DNA of 64,000 nucleotides, from positions 748,696 through 812,695 of the forward strand of contig NMRA01000106.1 in the NCBI GenBank assembly GCA_002633005.1, read 5' to 3'. A program made the position numbers and the translations under genes. Below are positions 27,401 to 39,400 of the stretch, one piece after another. This DNA comes from Phoronis australis. Its lineage: Eukaryota; Phoronida; Phoronidae. Within the stretch, counting starts at the first letter, position 1. Each line of letters starts with the position of its first letter. The notes under the pieces were generated by a model. It worked only from the letters and a program-made list of their open reading frames with translations. It was not told the DNA's origin and ran no database searches.

Positions 27401-30400
27401 TTTCTATTAAAGAATCGATGGCATTTTTTCAGATGGACTATGTTTTTGTGCCATGTAGTGGCTTTTTTATTAAACAACCAGCCCTTTGCGGTGCATTTCA
27501 ACACTCCAGGTTGCTCTTGTACCTGTGCAAGCAGGAACGTGCAGCTACTCTCCTCTTTTACTCATCAGTCTAGTAGATTATTTTTTGCCTAGTAGGCTAT
27601 TGTTATATACTACTCAAAATTATTAAAACCTCACTTCAAGTCCCTTCTAGTTCCAGTGGCTTCATCTATGGCACTACTGGGGATTTTCAAATGCAGTGTG
27701 GGATGATTTTCAAATGCATTGTGGGATAATTGTTGACTCACAAGCATCCAGTGGTCTCACAGAAAACTTGGTGATGTGTAAACAATAGGATGGGAAACAC
27801 TATCTGTCACTTGCACCAGTTTTAAAAGCATGGGTGTATTGCATCATGCTTTTTGGTGGGAGAATAGCAACGTAACTGCCAAGGGGAAAATAAAAGCTTG
27901 AAAATGAGCTTCAAAACGTATAGATCAGCAAGTCTTGCGTGAAAGATTTTCCAGGTACAGGCCATCGCATCACAATGATTTCACAGCCTGAAAAGCAAAT
28001 TATGAATTTGGTAACGTATCTGGAAGTCATCCTCGATTTCGGATAACATTCATGAGCCAACAGCTACCCTACAATGCATTTGAGAAACACCGGAGCTGTA
28101 CACGAAATTCCCTGAATTGCTACAGTCCGTTGGTCCTAATCTTTACATCATCCATTCTCCTCCAATTGTAGCAGCCAGAGCCTGATAAGTCTATCATGGC
28201 TGACATGGAACACCAAGAGGCCCAGATGCGACAGCAGTTGATTGCCAAGCAGCAGGAGCTGCTCAAGCTGCAGCAACAGCAGCTGGAGCTAGAACTGGCG
28301 GAGACTAAGGTCAAGTTGGCAGCTCAACAGAAGGAGCTTGATGTCAAGAATCGGCTATTGGAGGACAAGAAGGTAATGAGGTTGAGACCCTTATAGAATG
28401 TAACTTAGTCTCTTTGTCAATGTTGCATATTCATAGGCAATGAGAGTTTTGGACACGATGCCTCCTGTTAAGTCAAATTGGATTTTTTTTTCGACTTGTG
28501 GTCCTGATAGCGCCGTGAAATACATTCAACTGAAGTTACCAATAAGTAACTTGTGACTAATATTAATCTCTTCACTAATCACTATCTTGATTTTTAATGG
28601 TACATTCAATTCATACACTCTCAGTGTTGGGCATGATACCTTCTACAGAGTGGATTTCTGTCATCGACCGGTGGACTCGAAACCTCAGTGGACTTCTGTG
28701 TCTGTCCATATTGCAGAAAGTCTATTGTTTGACGCTGACAGAACAGAAAATGTCAGATTTGAAATGACCATTTGATGTGACCATAATGCTTTCAACATGG
28801 TCCTCTTTGCACTTAGGCATGGAATTATTTCCCCAAAATCAAAGTTTTACAGTTTTTAAGGACTAAATGCATTGAAACATAGTTTTGTTTGATAATAACT
28901 TCAGTGGACCAACTACCACGCTATCGATGAAGTTTAATTTTTTTGTTTATTTTTGCTGTGAAATTTCAACGAAATGAAAGTCACTTGTCTGCCATATTTT
29001 GTGCAGAGTTGAATGATTCTTTACCATAACATTGTTCATAGTTTCACCGTTACGGTTACTTCTTCCTGCAGGAGGAGTCACTGCCCCCTACAAAGGGGAC
29101 GAAGCCTTCAGTTGCTGGTGTACCTCTGGAGAAGCTCAATATTCGTGACCCTCGTCTCGCTAAGCGATTGGAGGGAAAACAGGTGGTCAAGCCAGAGCCA
29201 CAGGCAGTCATTCCGGACATCGGTGAGTTCACATCTTCTCCGTTTAAAGACGAAAGTCCAGTATAGTCAAACCTCATTATAACTTACGTCTGTACGTCAT
29301 TTCAATAGGTTGTTGTACAGTTGCCTGGTTAGACTTTCAGGTCATTTGTGTTTTGAATGACTCCAATCATTAACTCCTGCCTTACTGGCCTTCGTGAATG
29401 ATCTTTTTGTGTTATACGCTACGTTTTTGCATCTTGACATTGACTTTGATGCAGTGTTATCAAAGCAACTGTCGGGATAGTTTAAACAGGTTTTGCAAGC
29501 TTGACTTGCTTTATATTAACCAGCATGCCTTTCTTACCCCGTTTCCCAGTGACCCAGTAGTGGCGCTGTGGTAGGATACGTTTTGTTTTTTGACATTTCA
29601 GGCTTTTCGCTGAATCTTCTAAGACAATTGCACAAAATCTTGTTACGAATTTCGTGTAAACATGCCATTCGTTTGTGACATGCGACTTTTGTACAACTTC
29701 AATGTGCGTTTTGATCTGTACTTATTTTCTTAACATTTTTTTGTATACTGTTCCTCTGAGATGTCTTAAGAAATCAAATAATGCAGTAGTCCATCCTACA
29801 ACTTATACACGATTCAAAATTCGATGGCAGTGTATTTACTCAGTGATGGCTTGTGCATGTTCTTCAGGCTGGTCGCTAAGTCGATGGCTATCCATTATAA
29901 ACATGTACTTTAGGTTGGTCACTAAGTCAGTGGCTGTCCATTGTAAACATGACTGATTTCAGAAAAAGCTTTACAAACTAACAAAACTTGATATTGATCT
30001 TCGACAGAATTCCTCGAGCACAATGTACACACACTCTGTTTTGACATATCACATTTAAGTGACAACCAGTTTCTACTGACAGTCTGTGATTTACGCATTG
30101 AAAATGAGTAAAACTTTCACAAATTCATGTTCAGATACCTTAGAATTTTTATAATAGTTTAACTTAGAATTGGAATCAACATCAGACTTGTGAAAACATT
30201 ACAAACGACTCTTCAAACGCGACTCTTTGGTTTACCCAAACATCAGAGAAACCATACATTGACAACAAATTGCAGACAGAACTTGCCCAAGTATACTGTA
30301 TGTCTACCGTATTCATCTAGCCTGTATAACATGTTGTAAGCGGCCCAAATGAAACATTGCCTTAAGAAGGTCCCATAAGTCGGACTTAAAGTGGACTGGA

Positions 30401-33400
30401 TTCCTCAGCACAGTTGTGCTAGTTGGTGAATTCAGCTGTTCAGATAAGTTGAATTTCTCCTTACTTGGACCTGGCTTATGCAGGTTTAATTGTAATGTCA
30501 AAATACATTTTCATGCCCCCAATATTTATATGTGGATGTATTATGCTGTCATCTCCATCCGTCCAGCGTCCGCTGCTCTATCTCCAAAACCCTTTGACCT
30601 ACGTTCATGAAATTTTGCACATATCTTCCTTTGATGGATAGGATGGCATGAGCGAACTTTCGGACGGATTCGACTATCGGTGTGCCCCCTAGTGGCAATT
30701 TTAATTTTTTACGTTTACCTCTATCTTCAAAGGTCCTCAATGTATTTTCATGAAATTTGGCATATGGGCATCTATTAGTGACATGACGCTATCCTCCCGT
30801 TTTCGGATGGATTTGACGTTTTCGCCACCTAGTGGACATTTTTGCTGTTTTCAAGTCTGTTTTTTGGCGTCTACCCCTCTATCAACCAAACAGCTCTAAG
30901 AATGATTGCGAAAATTGGCATGTATGTTCTTACTACAGAGTGGATAGCTGACGATGATTTTCCGATAATTTTGAGTACTGTGACGCCTCCTATTGGCAGT
31001 TGCTTTTTTTGCGCCCATGCCTGTATCTCCTAAACCGATTGCAGGATCTTTACTAACTTTAGCAAGTGTATTTATATGATGTTGACAACGAAAGACTATA
31101 GATTTTGGACAGATCTGCCTACCAGTGTGTCCCCTAGTGGCAATTTTTTTTTTTAGGTTTACATCTGCATCTTCAAAGGTCCTCAATATATTTTCATAAA
31201 ATTTGGCATATTGGCATTATTAGTGAGATGACGCTACCCTCCCGTTTTCGGATGGAATCGAGGTACTTTGCGCCGCCTAGTGGCCATTTTGGCTGTTTTC
31301 GAGTCTGTTTTTTGGCATCCACCCCTCTATCAAGCAAACCATTCTAAGGATGGTTTTGAAAATTGGCGCATATGTGTGAAGAGGATGGTTGATGATGACG
31401 AATTCGACTACTGTGGCGCTTGATAGTGGAAGTTATGTTTTGTTTCGTTTTACGCCCATAGCTGCATCTCCTAAACCCGCTGCAGGATCATTATTGAATT
31501 TAGTAGTTGTATTTATACGAAGCTAACAACAGATGACGACGCCATTCAGGCTGATCCAATGAACGCAGTGCCCCATAGTGGCAATTTCATTTTTTCCGCT
31601 TTCCTTCGTTTCACTGAAGTTCCGCAACAGATTTTTATCACATTTGGCAATTAGCTTTCTATTTAAGAAGCGATGGCATGTTCCCGTTTTCAAATGGATC
31701 GGATGTTACCTTTGGAACTTTGTACATTGTGACCTTGTTAACATTCTGAAACCGAGTGTGTCCCTTAAAGTACATTTTCCCTCTCACACTAATGGTAACT
31801 TCCTCTCTATCTAGGTATCGACATTCCTGGTCTGTCCACCACTGTTCCAGATGCATCACCTGCCTCTGCCACCAGATCTCCAGAGAAAAAAACACGAGCA
31901 GCAGAGAAGAAGGCGTCACCAAAAGACCCAAGGTCTGCTGCCCTGGAGCGCTGGAAGCCTGACAATGACAAGAAGGACATGGCTCACGGTACTGGACTGA
32001 AACAGAAGGATCCCAGACTAAGTAATCGCAAGACTCCGCCAAGGAGTAAAACCACATCTAAAACTGGCAGTAGTAAATTGAATAAAAACGAGTCTCCGGG
32101 CAGAGGAGGACACAACAGGGCACTGTCGTCCAGATCGTCGAATCACAGGTCGGATCGTGATCGAGACCGACGTGATGTATCCCGGTCCACCAGTAAGGAG
32201 AAAGATGACAAGAGATCGGAGAGAGGTCGGCGGAACTACAGGTCAAGCAATCGTGAGCGGTCACCTTCCCCCGACACCACAAAGGTCCGCCGACGTAGCG
32301 ACTCGTCACAAAGGTCGCGATCGAGGTCACCAAGGTCCAGCAAGTCTAGTCCGTCACGCAGAGGTCCTGAAAAGAGTTCAGGTATGATTTACTGAACCTT
32401 AAATTACCTGTTTTATAATTAAATACAAACATAATAAGTCTCAACTATATTTACGAAACACTCCCTACAGATTGCAACCATCATTTTGCAGAAAAATCAC
32501 AAAAAGAAACGGCCAAGTCTGTCCCAAGTAAAACAAAGAAAGGCGCCACAAGTTTCCAGTCAGACTCACAAGACAAAGATACCAAGAATATTGGCGTTAG
32601 TAAAGACAAGGACGATCGGCCGGTGGCATCAGCAGGACGTAGACAGTCTCAGGATATTGACGAGAGAAGGCTGCCCTCGGGCGATTCATCTCCCAGCACC
32701 AAACCTGGTGGCAAATTAACCAGCAAAAGGGAAAGACAGCCGGAAACAAGTCGGGTAAAAACTAGCTAGATTCTTGTTTACATATTATTCTTAATCCACT
32801 GTCCAGTATGTTACTTATCATTTGAAGATTAGTTTTCCTTATTAATTTCAGCTTTTTTGCATTTTTCAAAAACATACCCGACTCATTCCCTGCTGTGCTT
32901 TCTTTTCTGTGGGAAGTAACTTTTACATTTTTTATAAAAATCTTAAGTCCTATATTTGGTACCCTCATGCAGAAGTGGAACGTGTTAAAAATGTTTTCTT
33001 ACTGCAGCATTTTTGTGAACAGCATCTGATCTTCCATTTATGAGATCTGATGTTCCACAGTAAGCCAAATTTGGACACTTTTCCGGTGTCTCACATAAAT
33101 TTAAATGAGATGTGTAGGATAGCGGACACCATTAAATATCATGTGTTCATTGTCGCAGGACAAGGATGAACGGCAGGATGTGCCTTCTCCCAAGCGTAGC
33201 CGTCCAGATGATAAGGAAGACCTCAGGTTAGTGTATGTTTACCTGCCTTGTTCAAGGCTTGGAATTTTCCTCTTTTAAGAGGATTTCCTCTTTTTTGATT
33301 TCGAATTCCTCTTATTTGATTTCCGGTTTCATATTTTTATCATTGTTTTGCCTTTATTCATGCAAAAAGATTTTCTGCTGTTGAATTTTACATATAATTG

Positions 33401-36400
33401 TATTTATTTGTTGAACAATATATCACCTGGAAAATTTTAGGGTTTTTTGTCATGGGTCATTCCAAGCCCTGCTTGTTGCCTGGTGCTGTTAAACAGTTGT
33501 GCACATCAGTGCAGAAAAAACAACTTGTGTTCAACTTTCTGTATTTACTTACAAAGATGTTTTATTTACAAGCATTACCTAGCAGTCCTCTCCACACCTG
33601 AAAACAAACAAAGCTACTTATATCGGGAGTGTCATTCTAATGTGTTAGCGGCCTTTCACATGAGTTGTAACTGTATAGTAATGGGTCTTAATGACACCTT
33701 ATACAGAGATACAGAGAATACTAGATTACATGTTCTAAGGCATTCGGGTGCCTGTGGAACCACTGTTCTGTGACATTCTCTGGTTGATTGTTAGCACTGA
33801 GAGAATTGTTATCCACTGTGATTTCATCTTGTTCTCAGGGAACTGTTTGGATCAGAAGACCAGGACTACAGGTCTCCACCTGGTGTCTCTCTGAGCCAGT
33901 CTTACCCACCACCGCACCTTGGCCCAAAGAGCCCGCACCTGCGCTGGGCCAAATTCAAGGCCAACAACCCGGCAGAGTTTGAACATGCCCAGCCATCACC
34001 TAGTCGACCCCCGCTCATCTCCACCCTACCCAGGATCCCTCGTCGAAAGCCATCAACAGCAGCACCATCAACAGAACGCCAGTTGAGCGGAGACTCTGAA
34101 AATTTGGATATCCCTAAGGCTCTTCTGATTGACCAACAGGACCTGCTGCTGAAGGAGGCAGAGCGACGACTCAGCTCTGGTCAGCTGAGTCACCAGCAGC
34201 ATCAGGAGCTGTTGAAGCAACTAGCTGAGCTTTACAAGCTGCAGAAACAACAGGAGGAGATTGACCGGTCCAAGAAGGATGCTGACTACAGGGTTGGACA
34301 GGGCGGCCTGCTGTCGTCGGGCAAGAACAAAACTCTGTTACCTATACCTGATGTAGATCGCTCACTAATGGCTCGCAGACCTCTACTTCCGGCTCCAAAG
34401 AGAGGAAAGTTGCCTTGGATGGGGGGTGGTGGCGGTGGTTCCCCGGCCGATCTTCAGAGGGGTCCTGCACCGCCGTATGCTCGTCTGCCTCGCCCACGTT
34501 TGGATGGACCACACGGCCCCAGGCCTGAGCTAAGGCACCCTGTCCTCCCCATGTCTCCCCCACCCATGCCGCCCATATATGGTAAAAAGGGACCAAGCAC
34601 GCCATTTAACGATATGCGCTTTCAAGACGTGCTTCGTGAGAAGAAGCTTATTGGCGCTGAGCTGGTCATTGATGACCGCAGCTTTGAACTGACCCCCGGT
34701 CTTCCCCCACGTGTCTTCAAGGCATTTGGAATGAACAATAAGATCAGTGCCAATGCGGACACCAGAGAAATCCTCATCAATGGCAAATGCAAGTATAGAA
34801 TGGGTGATCCCATGAGGGAGATTATTATTAACGGTGAGACACACACGATATACTTTCACGGCGCTCTCAGTGATGTATGGATCGATGGGGTACAGTATAA
34901 TATCCGCTTTGACGCGCCACCACAGAGAATAATGATTGGACCAGAGCAGCATGAGATCGCAGTGAACAGCACTGAGATGAAAGTTTACATTGACTGTCTG
35001 GCGATGGGTCCCTGGGGCGGGCCGCCACGGGAGGTGACCATCGACGGGCGCAAGCATGAGCTGCGCTTTGAAGCTCCACCTCGTGAAATCTTGATTGACA
35101 GCAAGCTGTGTCAGCTCAACTTTCAGTACGTCATTCCCATTATCATGATTGACAATAAACCACACGGCATACGATTTGATGGTCCGCCTCGCGCCATGAC
35201 CATAGATGGCATTGACTACCTCATACCTATGGACATGCCAGTTAAGATAAAACTGGGTAAGCGACCGCACCAGATCTCATTTGGTGGTCCCGGTTATGAG
35301 GTGATCATGGGAGGCAAGTGCTATGAGGTCCAGTTTAATGGACCACCACGTGACATCTGGCTCGGCGGGCGAGTTCGCAAGGTTCAGTTGAAGGGACCGC
35401 CACCAGAGGTGAAGATTCTGGATGAGATTCGACCGGTCGATATGAAGAAGCTGATGAAAGTGTTGCCTTTCTCCGCGGCGCCATCTGCTGGAGCACCGGT
35501 TTCTGGACTCCGCCAACTCCTGCACCGACCGCGCCCTCAAGGACCACGACACGAATATGACATGCGCCCGATCATGAACAATCCGTCAACACCCATGACA
35601 GGAAGATTCCCACCTCCACGAGAGCCCATGGCCTTGCCAGGTTAGCCATAGTTACTGTTTGGATAATCTCTGTATGTTTAACTACATAAGATCATGACTA
35701 AGGATTTGCAGTTTCTCAAAATATGATGAACTCAAGACTTATCATTGATATGCAAGTGGCCTGTTTTGCTATTAGATTTTTTTGTAGTAGATGTCAAGCG
35801 GTATTGCTCAGGCCGGACTTTTTTAATGTTTTGAATTAGGCATGAAATTAACAAGACCAAGTATTGTATTAGGTGCAATTTTTGTCTTTGGTTTAACTGT
35901 GTAGTACTGTTGGGATTTATTGCAAGTCAGACTGCAGAAAGTGTATAGTGCAATAGACACTGCTGTGCATTGACTTAACATTGCAATTGAGGATTTTGGG
36001 ATGTTGTAAGGGGTCCCAGATTTGGGGAACCAGTTGGATGCCTATTATTCATTGGAGAAAACTGGTTCTCAAAATATTGGACCATGTAATTGATAATTAA
36101 CCTTGTTTGTATGTATGAATGGTTTGTATGTTTGAATGGTTTCCTAGTGTCATGTTCTCTTCCATTTCCTTTGCGTAGGCCCCAGAATGCAACACCCACT
36201 GCCAAGAATACCTGAACCAGTGCCTAACCTACAGCTACCGCAGCCAATGGGTATGAGAATAAAGTGAAATACTGCCAGTTTACTTTGAGTTGAATTTTTG
36301 TTCTTAAATTCCTCATTAAATGTAAAAAGTGTAATATAATGATGATGGATCAAAGAGACGCATTTTTCATGAGATCCACTAAATGTTCTTTAGCCCAAGT

Positions 36401-39400
36401 GCGACATTTTTTGAAAAGCCAACTGTTAACCCTGCCCTTGAGTAAGTGTTGATGGATGCCCCAATTTATGTTTCAGACCTCCCACCTGTCAATCATACAC
36501 CCACCCAGATTGATGTCAATGACCTGTTCTCTAAGCTGCTCACTGCAGGCATCATCACTAAGACTGATGATAAACCAGCAGAAGATAAAAGTCAGGAGGC
36601 GGAGCCAGTCACTGAAGAGGAAAAGGAGGTGTGTTTCATGACTTACGATTGGTTTGCATTGCAGCATTTTTCTGATGGAGATGAGACTGACACTTTCTTA
36701 ATTCATCTCCAGTGTTCGTGATGGCATTATAGGCTAGCGGAAGAAATGTAAAACTGTAGAATAATTATTTAGCTGTGTGATTGGCGTATTCAATTATAAT
36801 TCTACCATATTACAACAACAGCTAACTCATCTTTTCATTGCAATTTTAGTGATAAAGAGAGGAGAAAATAAGAAAGTGTTGTTTTTGACCCCTGGTCTTG
36901 GTAGGATTTGGGAGTAATAAGTGTTGTGTAATAAACTGAGTTCAAGGGTGTGTTCCATAGACCTAGTTTCTTGCAAGAAAAGCAAGAACTCACTAGACTA
37001 CATGAGATATCGCTATGTATTGCAAGTGAACCATGTGATCACACTAGCCTCCTTGGTGAGATTCTTGCGTCTGTGAAGCTTTACACTCTTTTACTTCGTT
37101 AGCTGAAATTTCTGTCACGCTAATTTTTGTTTTTGTTCAGAAAAAGCGATCTGACAGCCCACTCATTCCAGAAGATCAAATAGAGGATGTCCCCGATTTG
37201 ACAGAGTTGGATGTGGCGACGATGAAAGAGTATGTACACCTTTCCGTATTCACTAAATTGTGTACTGTTTTGTATTTTATGAGTTGAAAGCACATTTTGT
37301 CAGTGACGGCATAACGGCAACTTGACATGTTAGATATACACTTTCATTGACCGAATATGCTTTTATGGCAGTTGTGAACGTAGTGCTTGATTAATTCTGT
37401 CAAGGGTCTTAGAAAAGTAGCTATTTCATTTTGATGTTCCTGTGAGTAACCTCAATACTTCTGTGTTCAGTTTTATTATCCAATACGATTTCTTTTGTGG
37501 AGTTCTGCTCTGTTGGCATTTTCAGTGACTAAGTTAACGTATATTGCCTATGACTATTTCTATGACTTCCATTCATTTGTCATGGGATGTAATCTCTTTT
37601 CTCTGGCGAGGACCCCAAAACTTAGTCCCTGTAGTTAGCGCAGATCATTGATCATTTTGACCATTACAGGCGTTTTGAGGGTGTCCTTCAGAGGCTTTAT
37701 ACAGGCATCCAGTGCTCATCGTGCGGCACGCGGTTCACCCACGATGAGACGGAGGCGTACCGCGAGCATCTGGACTGGCATTTCAGGCAGAACAAGCGCG
37801 ACAAGGATGAGGTTAACGTTGCCAAATGCCGCAAGTGGTTTTACACCATTCAGGTAATTGGAACAATACCAAAAAATGAGGAAGACACAATAGGCTAGTC
37901 CTTAAGTAGCACAGCACCACTCTCATTCTAATATATTTGCCCACAATGCAACTCGTGTGTCAACCCTTTGTCCTGCTTCTTCACGTTTATATATCAGTAC
38001 TGGATGCACAATGTATTGTTCTTCCCTTGTTAATCAAGTGACAAGTGTCTGACTTCTTGAAAAGTAAGGTCACCTATGCAATGCATTTTTCTTCCTCTGA
38101 AAGAAGCGAGTTCAGTCAAGGACGGGCCAGTTAGAATCAAACACACATGAACTTCTGGAGAGGAGCTGCCATCTTGTCCACTCGTGAATTGATATTTTTT
38201 CCTTTAGGGAACTCGTCAAGGACTTGTCAGAATTATTGCTATCAATTTTGTGCAGCTCTTTATGATTTTCCCATTTCCAGGATTGGATCATGTACATGGA
38301 GATTGACGATTCGGAGGAAGCGGGGCAGATGGGCTACTTTGGCGAATCAGGCGAGGACGAGCAAAGTCAGGCGTTCGCAGCGTTTGCCAGTATGGAGGGG
38401 GTTGAGTTGGAACCAGTGGCTACAGGAGAAGATGCTGATGACGTGAGTACATTATAGTGATGGTCAGTGTGATGGTCAGTGTAAATTACCAGTAATGAAA
38501 TAATAAATAGTGATGGTGTTTGGTAGTTGTTGGGTCTTTGATTGCATTTTTGATTAGTTGTGCTTGAAATATTCATGATTGTTTTGGTAGTTGTTAGTGG
38601 AGAGAATAAAATGAAGGTAGATGTGACACGTTATTATTTCGCGTTATTATTTTGGTTGTCGGCACTTAGTCGTTTCAGGTGTGTAAGCTTTGAAAATATG
38701 TATGTAAAATAAAATTTCGATTATTTTGGTTAGGAGCGTCCTTCCATAAATTGTAATAACATTGGCTTCCAATGTCATACTGAACATGAATGACTTTTGA
38801 GGAGCATTTATTGTTTGTGTTTACTGGTCCCAACGCACTGTGTTCAGTTGCAGTTGATGTTCATGATCTTTCAAATCATGATTGAAATTTACTTTAATTT
38901 GTTATAAGTGATAGACCTTTTATGCTACTTTCCAGACGTGTGCCGTCTGCGGCGATCCGTTCGACCAAGTGTGGCACGAGGAGAAGGAGGAATGGCACCT
39001 TAAGGAGGCGCTGCGTACCAAGGGAAAGACGTACCACCATGTTTGCTATGACGACGCACTGCAGGCATCCATGAGTGAAACACCGACCCCACTTGCAGGG
39101 GTGGCACACCAGCCATTCTTCCCTTCCCCAGAAGCAGGTGACGCCCATGTGAAACCAGAGCCAGGTTTGAAAACTAAATTCACTAGTTCATGCTCTGTTA
39201 CTTTTAAAATATAACTGTCTCCATAACAATGAACTAATTTGTGTAATCTCACACTGTAACGATATTTAGTCTTCAAATCTGTAATCCATAAATTTATACT
39301 GAACTCTCGCACTTTTTGGTTGGTTTAACTGCAACCATCATTTGACTTGGAGAGCTTCAGTTTTTGTATCATAGTTTTTGTACCGTTGCATTGTGTACTG

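Noticed and set aside
25900-27490. CRISPR-like array suggested by regularly spaced boxes
   Set aside because: The whole ~145-bp monomers are repeated, not short repeats with unique spacers, and the host is an animal.
34530-35270. 246-codon open frame on the minus strand
   Set aside because: It lies entirely antisense to the PCF11 FDGPP repeat exon; its length is a by-product of the repetitive sense codons and it resembles no family.
39121-39164. Donor at about 39137 as the main exon 15 end of PCF11
   Set aside because: The downstream donor at 39165 keeps the frame into exon 16 (phase 1 to GAT); the upstream one is retained only as a possible alternative.
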